NCBI GenBank assembly: GCA_010093685.1
Contig: MU006219.1
Span: forward strand, 701,531-765,530
Length of the DNA: 64,000 bases
Direction: 5' to 3'
DNA from: Ophiobolus disseminans
Taxonomy: Eukaryota > Ascomycota > Dothideomycetes > Pleosporales > Phaeosphaeriaceae
Position numbers and translations under genes: made by a program. Below the pieces are notes generated by a model. It made no database searches. It had not been told where the DNA came from and was given only the letters and a program-made list of their open reading frames with translations. Shown here piece by piece: positions 1 to 12,320 of the stretch; the stretch's first letter is position 1; the number at the start of each line of letters is the position of its first letter.

Positions 1-539
1 CGGGACCAGCTGGAAGAACGAGTACCTACACTCTCCATTTTAGCTTGATGACCACCAGCGATCCGGGCCAGCATCGCAGACCCTGATTTGCCGCAATTTA
101 CCGAGTCAGTCAATCCTCGAACTATCAAAATGCGTCTCATGCGAGGCAAGAATCGATTCAACCTATGTTTTGCACTACTACCAGTTGCACGAAGCATCCC
201 GGTAGGGTGGCCCCGCTAAGAAAGAACAAAGGGGTAGGCATGTGCGTTAGCTGGAATCGACGGGTACTTGCATGATGTTCTGTTGAGACGAACAATTTGA
301 TGACGCACATTCCACTCCTTATCGGCCGATAAATGAGGGCATCCAATTGAGGGACTTCACTGCCACTCGGAATCAGGTACCAGAATATTTGCAGAATCCG
401 ATTCTGCAGAACCTTACTCATGCACTCATTGCAGGATATCCTCGTCGCCCTAAAACTCGTTTCGTGCTTAAAGTTCGTCACGATTTTGCACCTGCTTAGC
501 GGCTACCAAAGTTCGACACTGGTGGAGCTGAGAAGTAAT

Positions 540-800
540 GACAACCACCTTATCGATGACCCAACTTATCGATAAGCTGGTTATCGATACGTGCTCAAAA
601 GTTCGAAGCTAAGGGCCTTTGTTACGTACGAACTCAGGGGTACAAGACCACACCTTGGACTAGTCCTTCTCTGAACTAGGCACATAAGTTTCTGTGTACT
701 TCTGGCCACAGTAATGAAAGCTAGGCTATCGATAAGTTGGTACATCGATAAGTTAGGTCATCGACAAGTGTTGAATAGTCCTAAGCTGAGAGCCTTTCTA
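540..800. repeat. Diverged duplicated block rich in ATCGATAAG motifs
   Basis: Two related blocks, about 553-625 and 722-800, each hold several ATCGAT(A)AG-type motifs followed about 25 nt later by a shared tail of the form CTAAG-CT-AG-GCCTTT. The second block overlaps the last codons of the P450 gene on the minus strand. No coding potential or terminal inverted repeat was seen. It may be an old duplication or a transposon remnant. The rest of 1-780 shows no gene. Confidence 0.5.
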
Positions 801-2621
801 ACTTGATGAGGAACTCCTCGCTCCTTGGCGGAGCTGTATAGCTATCCATCTGCTCGATACCCGTGTCGTCGATGACGAATGTGCTGTAATTCGAATACAG
901 CGCAGCAACGATGTACTTCATCTCTACAAATACGTCAGCAAGAAGTTCACAGTTTCGTCGCAGCCGAGGTCTCTGCGATCACTGCTTGAATGCGCAGGAA
1001 CTCTAGGGACTAACGACTGACATTTGGGGAGGGGCGTCCTGGCACTTACGATATACTGCAAGATGACTTCCAACGCACATGCGACCACCACTGCAGATTG
1101 TAAGTCAAATAGCAAGACGTCACTTTTGAGAGTATAACTTACCTTCCAAAGGCCCAGAACCATCTGCTCTCCATATCTTTCCTCTTCTCTTCGCCAAGGG
1201 ACTCGATGTCCAGCCACCGCTCAGGCCTCCACTCGCTCGCGCCCTCGTAAACATCTTCGTTCGCATGCAATAAGCCGGCACTCGCGCTCACCCTCACGCC
1301 GCAGGGAACGTAGTACGATTGCTCATCGGGGCCGAGACGACATCCCTGAGGCGGTGTGAAGCGTGGTTGCGGGCCTGGAATGGCAGAGTGGAGGCGTAGA
1401 GTCTCCCAGATCACTGCGTGTAGGAACGGCAGCGCGTCGACTGTCTTGGGGTTAGGCAGCGTTGAAGAAGACGACGATACAAGGAGCGGCGAGAGCGTCT
1501 GGAGCTCGCTCTGGAGTCGAACTTGGACATGTTTGTGCAGAGAGAGCTCGTGGACGACAAAAGCGAGAGTGATTCCAGAAGTGTCAAAACCGGCGGCGAG
1601 GTGGTCCAGGACTTCACTGGCTAGCAGTGCCGCCAGGTCTGCCTTTTCAGCATCACACTTCTTCGCCTCTTTCGTCAGTTGGGCGTGAAGTTGCTGGTAC
1701 ACCGTTGGCGTATCTGCCGGTTCAACATCGCCTTTCGCCAGTACGGCCGCAGCACCTTCGGACATGCGCTGCGTCCAGCGCTCGATCTCCGCATTGGCTT
1801 CACCGACCCACTTGGGCACCAGCCTGTAACCCAACCACTGTTCCACAAAGCCACTGAATTCTGGAAACTCCTGCGGCCAGAAGTTGTATGCTTTTCGCGA
1901 ATTGTACAAGCCCAGAAACCACTTCAATTGATCTGGATGGTCGATGAGGTTGGAGCTTGCTTCCAGACCGAAGATATACCCGGTGACAATGTCCATGGTC
2001 GTCGCGTTGAGGAGTGCGTAGATATCTATAACACCTTCGTCCTTCCGCACTGTCGATTCAAGACAAGGTAAGAAGCGGTCGTGCAGGATGGTCGTAGCCT
2101 GCGCCAATAGCGCCGGAGAGGCATTAACAACCGACTTGCTGTAGACATTGCTAATCATCCTCTTCCGCATGGAATGCGATTTATTGCCGCCAGTCGAGAA
2201 CATATTGTCAACTCTTGCATGCATCAGCCACGGCTGTCTCCTCCTTCAATAATACAACTTACCCATTATAGTTCGCAAAGAAAGCATACCAATTATATCC
2301 TCCCTTCCCAGCTTTCCCCTTCTCAAAACCACCAGCATACACTTCTCGAATTCCGCCTTTGATACAATTCACACTAACCTCCTCGGGCCCAAGACATATA
2401 ATCGGTCCCAGGCGATCGTGCGCTTCTTTCAGCGTCGCATTTTCTATCGCGCGCCACCTGACCGAATGGATCCAGGCCGCCGTAAAGTGCGCGAGTGGAT
2501 GCGCAGCTGGGATCTTCCTTAGGGGGTTGCGGACGTAGCTATATAGGACATGAGTCAAAAACAAGAGCGGGACCAGGATGGCGAGGAGGGCTGGTGCGAG
2601 CATCGTGTGACGTTTGAACAA
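781..2621 (-). CDS. Cytochrome P450 monooxygenase
   Basis: Four exons (2621-2263, 2213-1143, 1090-1050, 923-781) join into 537 codons plus stop. The start follows from an N-terminal membrane anchor (residues about 6-28) and then a proline-rich hinge. Visible landmarks are the I-helix AGFDTSG (about 327-333), the K-helix ETLR (about 390-393), the PER motif in WRPERW (about 450) and, created only by splicing at 1143/1090, the haem-binding loop FGSGGRMCVG with the cysteine ligand at about 481. It is therefore a complete class II, ER-anchored fungal P450. The substrate cannot be read from sequence. The third exon is only 41 nt and carries most of the haem loop, so automatic models that stop at the long exon would lose the active site. 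The acceptor of intron 1 (AAG) is the least certain junction. Confidence 0.9.
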
Positions 2622-3193
2622 GCCGTCTTCCGTGACATGAAGTCAAAGCACGGTAGAAAAGCAAGAATGAACGTTCAATCAAATCGACGTTGCTTCTACT
2701 CATCTGTCGTCCACGCCCTGTGGCTCAACGCTAATCGTCCCCGCGATCTATCGTTCTTATCGCCCACCGTATCAGAGACCTCGGGATGCCGTCAACAACC
2801 GTGTCGCGCGCTAACCACCTCTGGCGTGGCGTTCAGCCTCACCCGACCCGCGATCTCCTGACTCGTACACAAAGAAACGAGGTGTCACCGCTTGCCAAAC
2901 TGCTGAACATGCCCGGGCTTTGTTCGAGTCCTGTGCAACGTGTAACATTCAAACGGCACCGGTGTCGGCGCTGACGCGCTCGACGCAATCTGATGTGACG
3001 TGTAGCACAGCGGATGCAGGCATGCTGCTGTAAAAGCAAAAGCAGATACACGGCATTTGCAGGGCCTTTGTTTAGAGTCCGCATATGACGGCAGGATGCA
3101 TGATTCGATACTGTTGTGGGATGCTCCGCTTGTGGGACTGCAGGTATAGGCTGTAGTGACACACGACGGTCGAGTCTGAAAACCACCTCCAGA
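2622..3193. other. Intergenic, P450 upstream region
   Basis: This 572-nt stretch lies between the P450 start and the GH43 stop, both on the minus strand. It should hold the P450 promoter and the GH43 3' end. The open frames here show no recognisable protein. Confidence 0.5.
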
Positions 3194-5640
3194 TCAAGCC
3201 CTCAACGTCCCGTTCCAAATCTCTCTGACTTGCCCCCACCCTTCGTAATTCCAGTCCGTCACATACGCTGAAGTTGACCCGTTGCCGCCATTGCTTGTCG
3301 CGTACGCTCCGACAAGCGCGCCCGTGAAGCCCCAGCTGATAATCTCACCCGAGACCTCTGCGATCGAGCGCGGTCTGTCCGACTTGTCGCTCGGTCCTGC
3401 ACCAAATTCGTAGTGCGTTTGGTTCACGGTGCGCAGTGAAAGTGTGAGGGGCTTGCCACGCCATGCTTCTGGAACGGGGACCACGACGTCGGCAGGGACG
3501 GGAATGTATGAGATAGCATGGAAGCGGAAATGTGGGACCAGTGTCATTGAACTGCTATTTGCTAGGGGCAGCGTGGTGATGCCGAAGCGGGCGTGGTGGT
3601 TCTGACTGAGGAAGAGCGATATACCTGCTTCTTCCTCTGCTGCTTTTGGTTCATAGTCAAAGGTCAGGCTGTATGTGAAGAACGTGTCGACTTGACGTCT
3701 ACTGATGAACGTGATGCCCCCAGGAGCGTTGGAGTTGCCATCGGTACCTGTCAGATTGAGCTTCGAAGGCTTGAGTTCGAGCGAGTTAAGCTTTCCAGGT
3801 GGTGAGATGACGTAGTTTTCCTTGATAGGCGGACGCCAGTAGACGAAATGAGGTGGGATGCGAGAGTTGGGTGGGAACGAGATATAGACATCGCCGTCAC
3901 TTGCAAAAGGGCTGCCATTGTTGTCAGTCAAGCCAAAACATGTAACGGAATGCGACTCACCCAGTTCCGGGTGCATCATGGATTCCGCCCGGCATAAGCC
4001 AGCCAAACATGTCACCTCTGACAGGATGCTGAAGCTGCGGCCATGACCCATTCTGCCACGTCACATTGTAAAGAACAGTCTCACGTCCCAGGGGGAAGTT
4101 TAGCCACTCCGGCCCTGCGCGGACGGCGAGTGCCACACCCCACCAATTGCCTCGACCATCTTGGAAGAGGTCTGCATGACCGACGGCTTGGACTGAAGGA
4201 GAAAGTCAGAGGATGTTTGGCTAGAGCAATTATGCGAGCACTCACAGTATTCCGTCGTATTTGCATTCGTCAGAATAGGGTTTGAAGGGTTCGGGTCATA
4301 AGGACCGTAAAGATTTCGGGAGCGAGCAATAGTTTCCATGTGAAGAAGACCAGTGCCGCCTTCAGCGATCATCAAGTAGTACCATGCGTCTTTCTTGAAT
4401 ATGTGAGGACCTTCAGGAGCCTAGAATGGTCAGTAGCAACACTTGAATAGCTGAGGGAATGATTGAGTCTTACAATGCCACCCGTACCATTCCAAAGGTT
4501 TGTCCAGTTGCTGAGAACCGTGCCAGTTTTAAGGTCGACCTTGGCGAGATGGATGCCGTACCTGCAAGTCCATTAGACACCTCACTTGAGAGGTAGCGTT
4601 CATGTAACTCACGCAACCTTCCATGCATGGCTTCCCACAATATACGAATTGCCTTCGTCGTCCCAATGCGGACTGATGTCATACCCATTGAAAGGTACAT
4701 GCACAGCTTTAGACCACTTGCTCTCATCCCACAAGTCGGTCGTAGAGAAGATTATCTAATCAATGTCAGTACCAGCCACTGGACCCCATCCGGCTACACA
4801 TACATTGTCCCATCGCGACGAATCGTTGTCAGCCTTCTTGTCATGCACCATGGTAGTCAGCAGATAGAACGTGCCATTGTGCTCGCGAAGTGCCGGCGCC
4901 CATATGCCGCTTGTTGAGCCGACAGATGCAGTCAGCTCAGGTAATTGGCTCTCGCGATTGAGTACATGGCCTGTGTTGATTGGTGTTAGCCGGCAGTGCT
5001 CCCAGGTACCTCGAGCCTAGACGCCACCCGGCAGTATTGGCATGACAGTTATAACAAGCAGGGCAGGGGTGAGTGTCGAAGATTGGAAGCGAATAATTGA
5101 TAGCCAGGAACATATCCAGGGCCCTGATCGCACCCCTGACGATCGATAAGGAAGTTCGGTACTGTGTGACAGGGGAGGAGATGTGGGTCGTGTGACTGCT
5201 TGCGCAGCTGAAGTATGAAACAAAGCTTGAAGCACATCAAAAATCTGATATCCCTAGGCGCAAGGGTGTGGATGCTTGATTGGGAATGCGCTTGGCACTT
5301 GGTCCGTATGGCTGAATGAAGTAGACGAAGATGAAGCGACTTACCAATGAGTCTCCAGTTGGTCAAATCCTTGCTGGAATGTATTGGAATTCCAGGAAAG
5401 ACATTGAATGTACTCGAAGCACAGAAAAACGTCTGATTCGTCTTAACGAAGATGCAACTCGGATCTGGATGAAACTACCAATCATCAGCATACGCTTCAC
5501 CATACGCCGCTTCAACTCACACCAGGTATGATTGGATTGAAGAACCTCCCGTTGAATCCTGGCTGTTCTGATTGCGCCTTCACACCACAACCCACCAACA
5601 CAGCCGAAAGCGCCGCGATTCGCTTTAGGAAAGACGCCAT
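3194..5640 (-). CDS. Secreted glycoside hydrolase family 43 (beta-xylosidase/arabinofuranosidase-like)
   Basis: Eight exons (5640-5521, 5474-5345, 4970-4804, 4755-4613, 4561-4474, 4420-4246, 4192-3961, 3911-3194) give 590 residues. The first exon encodes a signal peptide (MASFLKRIAALSAVLVG, then a VKA-Q cleavage region). The catalytic five-blade propeller begins with FHPDPS, whose Asp is the expected catalytic base. It continues with STFNVFPGIPIHSS, NWRLIGH, SGIWAPALRE, a GYDISPHWDDEG region and APEGPHIF, which supplies the expected acid Glu. The last 240 residues form the GH43 C-terminal beta-sandwich. The protein should act outside the cell on xylan or arabinan side chains; the exact substrate is inferred only from family. 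Intron 2 is 374 nt, far longer than the roughly 50-nt introns elsewhere. All exon phases agree. Confidence 0.9.
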
Positions 5641-6467
5641 AATTGATGAAAGTGTGACTCCGCACGTCAAGGCTTGCAGATGTTTGTTTCAAGATGCCAC
5701 CGCCACGCTTATACATGCTACCAACTACCGACAAGGATGGCCCTTAATTCGCCTGGCGTCATTGCACCTGCATATCCCCCTCTTTCCAGAAGGCTAACAC
5801 AGAATTTACCCGGTTGAACGTGCGGATTCACAACGTGGGGATTTAGCCTCCCCAGTTGCACGCCAAGTGTTGTTTCAATAGTTGTTAGATGAGCACTGAA
5901 CGTGGTGAAGCGGGAGGCCATGTGGAGGAGAAATGTTTCGCACACAACAATGCATGTGGGGCATGGTGCTCGGTGCTACAGTGAAAGCCGCCGGTTAATA
6001 TGTGAAGCAAGAGGGGTGGAATGACGATGGAGGATGTTGGTGTTGATCTTCGCGTGCTTCGGCAGCAACGTACCGAAGTCGGAACTTCGAGGGCCGGTGA
6101 CGTCACGTGCGAGCAACAGTCCCGAGGTCGACATTGAGTACCAGATCCGAGCATTTACCGCATGTTGCAACATACGAGGAAACACGAGTTAAGCCTGAGA
6201 AATGACCTGTTAAATGAACTCACCTTTCCTCTGTGTAAGCTACACATAAGCCACTTTATCTTGCTCTACTATTGACTGATATCATAACAAGGCCCTCTAG
6301 CAATTTTCCCTGTCCTTTGCGACTTGCAGTATCTAAATTGTACACCTGAGGTACATCAGATCCTGTCTATACTCGTAATACCTTGATCTCCGCTGATCTT
6401 CTCACTCAATCGTTGGCAATCAGTGTGTTATCAGTTCATTATCCTCCACCAATACATACATCTCCAC
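5641..6467. other. Intergenic, GH43 promoter region
   Basis: This 827-nt stretch lies upstream of GH43 and downstream of GH5. I see no gene, tRNA or clear repeat in it. Confidence 0.5.
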
Positions 6468-7966
6468 CTAAACCTTCGTAACACCCATAGCCCTCACCCA
6501 CGGCTTCCAAAACTCCTCAATCCCCCTCTCATAATTCCACCCCGTCCAATTATAATTCGTCATCCCCCACGTATCCGGAAAGCCCTGCACCCCCGACCTA
6601 GTCCGATACGATCCCGCAATCGACCACATCATCCAGCTCACATTGTTGTCGATTGTGTAGTTCTTCAAGCAATTCGTAAGTGTGTGGTTGAATAGTGTCA
6701 CATCCTGCGCACTGCCGAATTCGGAGATCATGACAGGCGTCTGACGTACGGCCTTGGGACAGTCGTTCGTGATGTTGCAAGCTGCTGGTGGATCGATGCC
6801 GAGAGCGTTCATGCCGTTGCGGTAGAAGTTCGCTTTAATAATCTCGCATGTGCCTGTGTCGACGTCCTCGCTCATGCTGTAGAGGTGGAGTTCCCAGACG
6901 ATCTTATCGGCCCATGCGTGGTCATCGAGGCTGAAAGATTTTGGCTGGCGGCGCTGAGCGTCGCGTATCGCAGTGCACTTGTAGCAAGGTGCTGTGAAAA
7001 TATTCTTGCCAGTGGTCAAGGCTGATAAATCTTGACCGTACTGCATACCAGACCAGATAATGAGCATATCGGAATTGGCTTTGTGGATGGCGTCGGCGCC
7101 AGCAGTCATGTTGCCGACCAGAGTGTCCCAATTGTAGTATAGATTGGTAACGTTCCAAGACTCACGCAGCTCGTTGCGAAGAGACATAGCCGGGATGTTC
7201 GGGTGATCCTTGGCCCAGTTAGCAACATACGAAAGGCCGCGACGCCAGTGAGATGCGTTGAAGTTGAGGTCGTCAAACCAGGCTGTCCCATCAATATGCG
7301 AGCAGCACCATTGAGCTTTGCCGGTGTGAACGTCTGGAGCGATGTAAATGCCTTTGTTAGCAGCAATACGAGCGATGTCGCCCCAAATCTCGAAGCGGGT
7401 CGTCTGGGTCGTCCAGTCAGGGTTCCTTTTGATGATTTCGTTCGTGACCTTGGTCCCATTCACATATCCGAGAGCGTGTACCATCGCGACCTCGAGAGGG
7501 ACGTCTTCTCCATTCCGATCGTAGACCTGGTCAATCATTTCGATTGCGTAGCCCATGCGAATGTAGTTGAAGCCGACACCAGCAATGTCGTCAAGGATCT
7601 CTTCTGCGGATGCCCATTCTAGACCTTCTGGAATCATAGTCTCACCTGTTTAGTAATGTCAGCATACGATAGATATAAGCCTAGCGAGTCGATCTAGGAC
7701 GTACCGCTCATAGGCCAATTGACACCCGCCCACGTAACCTTCTCGCCTCTGCTATCAACAATATCTCTTCCTTTTGTGCTCCATGGCCCGTGGAACGCAG
7801 CCGAAGAGCCATTCGTAGCCTGTCGTCGCGCATTACATCGAAAAGCAGCATTGCCGTCAACATTTGGTGTGTACCCTGCCGACACAACAGCACCCGCAAC
7901 CACATACGCGAAAAATATCCGCAGTCCCAACATGATGAAGAAGCGCGACGATACCGCAGAAAGCAA
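6468..7966 (-). CDS. Secreted glycoside hydrolase family 5 (cellulase-like)
   Basis: Two exons (7966-7705, 7645-6468), split by one 59-nt intron with a GTACGT donor and AACAG acceptor, give 479 residues. The N-terminus carries a hydrophobic signal sequence; the first ATG and the internal ATG at 7933 are both possible starts. The mature protein has the GH5 pattern: WAGVNWPMSG on strand 1, GFNYIRMGYA, an APDVH segment, the acid/base Glu in SLRNELRES, HLYS, and the nucleophile Glu in ISEFGSA, with WMMWS near the end. Many NxT/S sites and paired cysteines fit secretion. It is probably an endo-acting beta-glycanase on plant or fungal wall glucans; the subfamily is not assigned. It lies on the same strand as GH43 but about 830 nt away, so it is a separate transcription unit. 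Confidence 0.88.
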
Positions 7967-8539
7967 ACGGCACCGTCCCCATCTTTAAGCATCTCGCACA
8001 GCCGAGGAAGAGCCTCAACGGCCATCGGCAGCCTTGCTCAATGCACTCAGCATCATGCTGATCGTCGTCGTGTCGGGCCGGAATATCGGATGAATGATGT
8101 CCGAGCGTCCGTTAAAGGCAAGTTCCGACGTCACGTACGAGGATGCGTACAAGGAAGGGAAGTTACTCACTCCCCATTTGCGGGGAAGTCGTGCCTGACG
8201 ATCGGAGGTCCTTCCGTACCGCGATTAGTCTGCTGGCGGATGGGATACGCCTTTGGATGCAGCGGGCATGGGAGGAGCCTGTTGGACGGATGATGGCTTG
8301 TATGTGCACGTTGTGAATATACACAATCATGGTGAATCAAATAAGATCAAACAGTAGAAATTACGTTTATATTCAGCACTAGCTGGCATCTATACTTTTG
8401 TACCTGCACAAGCAGCGCGCCGTGCGCTGGGATATGACATCTAAAACTCCGGTACGATGCGAATATGTGAAGCTGGGTATATACGGGTGGAGCGCGTTCA
8501 TAGCATGTTATGAGTGTGATTAACGTGAATAATGGCTGG
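7967..8539. other. Intergenic, GH5 upstream region
   Basis: This 573-nt stretch lies between the GH5 start and the end of the Usp1-like gene, both on the minus strand. No gene was recognised. Confidence 0.5.
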
Positions 8540-11500
8540 TCAGCCCAGATTACTAGACGGTTGAGTGGCTGTCGTCGTCCTTGACAGATTCGAGCGAGGG
8601 TTTGCCTCTTTGCGGAGTTGGCGAACCAGTGCTTCGAGTTTGCGTCGTTCTTCTTGTTCGCCCTGTGTATGTGTTAGCATTCTTTCGTCACTCTGAGATG
8701 GACATGACTTACTCTCAGTGCTTTAAGTCCCTCCGCTGTTCGATCTCGCATCATCTTTCTGAAGTCCTCCCTAAGCATTCTAATGCTTGTGGCTCCCATA
8801 TCGAGCTGTCCAGGTGCTCCGCTCGTCATGCCTGGACTTCGAACGCCGAGCCATTTGACCTTTTCGTCACTCAACTCGCGCTCTAGTGCTTCCTTGTCAT
8901 CACGCAACTTGTCGATCTGCGACTCGAGCACGTCGCGGTCCTTCTCGTTCTGGATAGCATCGCGAGTGAGGGCCTCGTACTCTGACGCCATGCCCGAGAG
9001 CTCTGCCTTGAGATTGCGCTCGGATTGACGGGCTTCAACTTCGGAATGGGAGGCTGCGTCCTGCACCTTGCGAAGAGCCGTAAGCTCGTCCATGAGGGCT
9101 TGATTTCTGTCGCTCAATTCATCCAACTCCCTCTTAATCGCTGGATTGGCGGCAGAATCAGCAGCACGCTGTGCACGACTTCCGTATGCACCATCGAGGT
9201 CCGCTTTCGCAAAAGTAAGCTCAGTGGTGAGACGCACGATCTCGCCTTCGAGGTTGCGGAACTCATCCTCCTTCGCATTGAGCGTGTTTGTCACTTCCAA
9301 GGAGCGTGCTTCTGCGGTGTCCTTCTCGATTGTTGCTTTTGCAAGCGCAGCAGTAATCCCATTAATCTTTGCGGAAGAATCTGCAAGCTCGGCTTGAATT
9401 GTTGCTGCTTCGACACGTGCATCATCTTGAGCTTCTCGTAGCTTGTTCTCAAGTGCAAGAGCCCGTTCTTGCGCATCCCGTATCTGTGCCTCGTACCCGA
9501 CGCTGCGTTCCTCGGCTTCCCGAGCAGACACGTTGGATGTGCTGAAATGTTCTTGTTTGTCATTCAACTCTCTCTCCAGGGCTCTGTTGCGTTCTTCGGC
9601 GCCTTGTAGCTGCGACTGGAAAGCCACAGCACGTTCCTGCACATCCTTGAGCTGATTCTCGTAAGCGATCGCGCGCTCCTTGGAGTTCTTGAGTTCTGAT
9701 TCAAACGACATGACGCGCTCTTGCACGTTGATGAGTTGAGCCTCGAGTCCTGCGTTGCGTTCTTGCGTCTCGTGCAGTGCTTGCATGTCCACTTCCGTCT
9801 TTTGCTCGTCAAACTGCTTCAGTTGGCCCATTGCCCGCTCGAGCTCATCTTCCATGGAGTGCTTCTCAGACCTTGCGCTCATTACTTGATCATTAAGCCG
9901 CTGGAATTCAGCTTCCTTTTGAGCATCTGATTTGTTGTTGAGTTCACGCTGCTGTTTGATCTGCCGTATGAGCACCGATTGTTTGTCCTTCAACCCTGTT
10001 GCTCGGCTGAACAACCACTGCACCTTTGCGGAGAACGCAGGAAGGGAAAAGGTCTCGTTGGCGTTGAAATCCTCGTCCGGGGACAGTTGTTCGTCCGCAT
10101 CAGGATCTTCCGCGAGCAAACGGCGACGCTCTCGTTTCCGCTCCCTAGCCTCTTCTTCGCCTGCCTGGATGATTTGCCACAGACCCATGAGCGTCGTTTC
10201 GTACTTCTCTGCCATGTCTGACTTGTTGTTGTCTTGCGCATGGGCCCGCAGCTCGTCAATCTGCTCGTTCAGTGAGTACTGTATCTGCTCGAGGTTGTAG
10301 AACGAATACTCCATGAAGTTGAGCTGCTCGGTAGGATCGCCTCCAGTGACAGGAGGCGGGGGCGTTATCTGTTCAGCTCCGTTGGTGTTAGATCTACTGA
10401 GCACGGCGAATAGCTGCATGTTTATGCCTTCGAGGCGTCCCTCCACCTCACTCAGCGAGTGTCTAGATCTGGTGCGCATGTTGGCTTGCTCGGCACCGAT
10501 GTTGCGGAGTCCTTGGTCGAGCATTTCGAGCTGGCGATTAACGGCCGAAACGTCTGGTGCTCCGTCGCGAGGTACTGGTGGTAGAGAAGGCTCAGCTGCA
10601 CGATCTGGGTTCGCTTGAGCCAGCAGCTCCCTGAGTTTCTCGTTCATCTCCCCAAGACGCTGCATTGTGGTACTGAGGGCCTCTGTCTGACGCTCGTCAT
10701 CCTCGGAGCGAGGGTGTGTGCCGCTCTGGAGCATGTTCATGAGAGTGTCGAGATTCTCTGGCGATCGGTAGAAGCTCCTCTCGTCAAAGTTGTCGTCGCC
10801 TCGAGCACCGTTTGACCGAACGACTTCGTATGTGTCTAGACTCGCGGGACTATCTGGTCTTCGATATCCATCCTCTGACATGCTCGAATCTTCGTTCCGC
10901 CTCTTGGGGCCCTTGTGCGTGAGCTGTAGTACGGCCGCTGTGTGCATGAGCAGGCGCATGTCGATCATGCGCATGCGCGACTCGGTCTCCAGGAGTTCTC
11001 GAATGAAGTCCTCAACCTTCTTGTTGCTCGCATCCAGTCCTGCCTGCGACTTGGCATCGTAAGGCTGCACCGGATTGCTCCCCTTGCTGCTGGTTCCCCG
11101 TGTATGCCCGGCCCCCTTCGATGACGCCAGTCGACTGAGTGAGCGTGTCGCGTCGCGAATCTTAGTCTCGGACTCGAGCTTCTTCCGCACCGTGGCCAAC
11201 CGCGCAGTCAGCGTCTTCTGCTCCTGCTTCAACGTCTCCACCTCTTCCACAGTCAGGATGTCGAAGTTCTGGCTGTCTCCAATCGCCGTCTCCACCAGCA
11301 AGTGCATGGCCACCGGGTCGGTGTTGAGCACGTCTGAGCTCCGCTTCCGCAGAGCGCGCGGCGCATACCCCCCATTCTCGCGCACAGTGTCCCTGCGCCC
11401 GTCTCCGAACACGTCTGGCGGCGGGATGAAGGCGCTGGCTCCAAACCGCGGCGAGATCTGGTAGGCCATGGGATAGAAGCTCGGTGACGCTGCGCCGACG

Positions 11501-11604
11501 CCGGACGGATAATTCGAGGTCGGCGAGGGGAAGTCGTACGTCGGGCGGGGACTGAGGACGTCGCCGGCCCATGTCTGCTGCCTGCGCAAGCCATTGCTGT
11601 TCAT
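8540..11604 (-). CDS. Usp1-like (up-regulated during septation) coiled-coil protein
   Basis: A 2,892-nt exon (11604-8713) and a 123-nt last exon (8662-8540) encode 1,004 residues. I chose the ATG at 11604 (MNSNGLRRQQTW) over the in-frame ATG at 11736 because the extra 44 residues look like untranslated leader. Residues about 85-240 contain the conserved N-terminal block (ALRKRSSDVLNTDPVAMHLL, then the phrase NFDILTVEEVETLKQEQ) typical of the Usp1 family. The rest is almost continuous heptad coiled coil, including a run of ERNAxLExQL-type repeats. The family name comes from septation-linked expression; a role in septum or cytokinesis scaffolding is inference. It starts about 700 nt from the divergently transcribed N-acetyltransferase. 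Confidence 0.85.
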
Positions 11605-12320
11605 GGTCGGTAGCGGCCAAAAAGTGAAGCTTGAATCGCGGGTGCGTCGGGGCGCAGGTGAAGCTCGGATGGAAAGAGCGTCAGGCGCGTAGAGAAGGAG
11701 CAGACCCGCAGCTGAGCGCGCGCAGAGGGGATTCACGGTGAGGGACGCATAGCGGGTAAAATTGGTGTCTTCCCTCAGGGGACTGGCGTGGAATTAGGGC
11801 GCGAATGGCAGCGGGGAGGTGCTGGATGGCATCTGGCATGCGGCTGTCTGCATATCGCTGGGGTCTGCCAGGGGACCACAAAGGGGCGCGCCGCTAGCTC
11901 CGGGATCGTCGCGCTTAAAGCGTCGCTTCACATGCCTGGGGGTGACACGGGCATGAGTGTTTGATACTTGACAGCAGCGGCAAAACGTATCCAAACTTCA
12001 AACGCAGTTGTAAACGCCTTCGCAGAACTGCCGGAAATTCTGTGGACCTAAAACATATTTCGAGCGCTCTGGCCGCTCCATCTTACATTTGAAGCAAGAG
12101 TAGCGGCCATGCTTGGTCATGCACCACACCCCGCCGTGGCTGAGATTCATCGTATTCGGTGTGATTGACGACATCAAAATGTAGGCCGGTGCAGATTTGC
12201 CCGTTAGACTAGTTGCGTGGGCGCTAGATCTTCGAAGTCTGCATTTCCATCTTGTCTTACACTGCACGTTTTAGCATTGATTCCCACCTCATTGTCAACT
12301 TGAGATTGCATTGTGTCGAC
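11605..12320. promoter_or_regulatory. Shared upstream region of the Usp1-like and NAT genes
   Basis: The two flanking genes are divergent and their start codons are 716 nt apart, so both promoters must lie here. No TATA box stands out. The weak small-protein exon described separately lies inside it. Confidence 0.45.
11998..12139 (-). CDS. Possible last exon of a small cysteine-rich protein
   Basis: After a plausible acceptor (AATCTCAG at 12140) there is an open segment of about 46 codons to a TGA, with the pattern WCMTKHGRYSCFKCKMERPE and then FCEGVYNCV. Five cysteines in so short a stretch is unusual for shadow frames and resembles small secreted fungal proteins. I could not find a convincing first exon with a signal peptide before the divergent gene at 12321, so this may be chance. 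Confidence 0.22.

Noticed and set aside
2900..2960. Possible tRNA B-box (TGTTCGAGTCC)
   Set aside because: No matching A-box, acceptor stem or anticodon arm upstream at the right distance.
781..7966. A secondary-metabolite cluster formed by the P450 and neighbouring enzymes
   Set aside because: No polyketide synthase, NRPS, terpene synthase or transporter is present; the neighbours are glycosidases.
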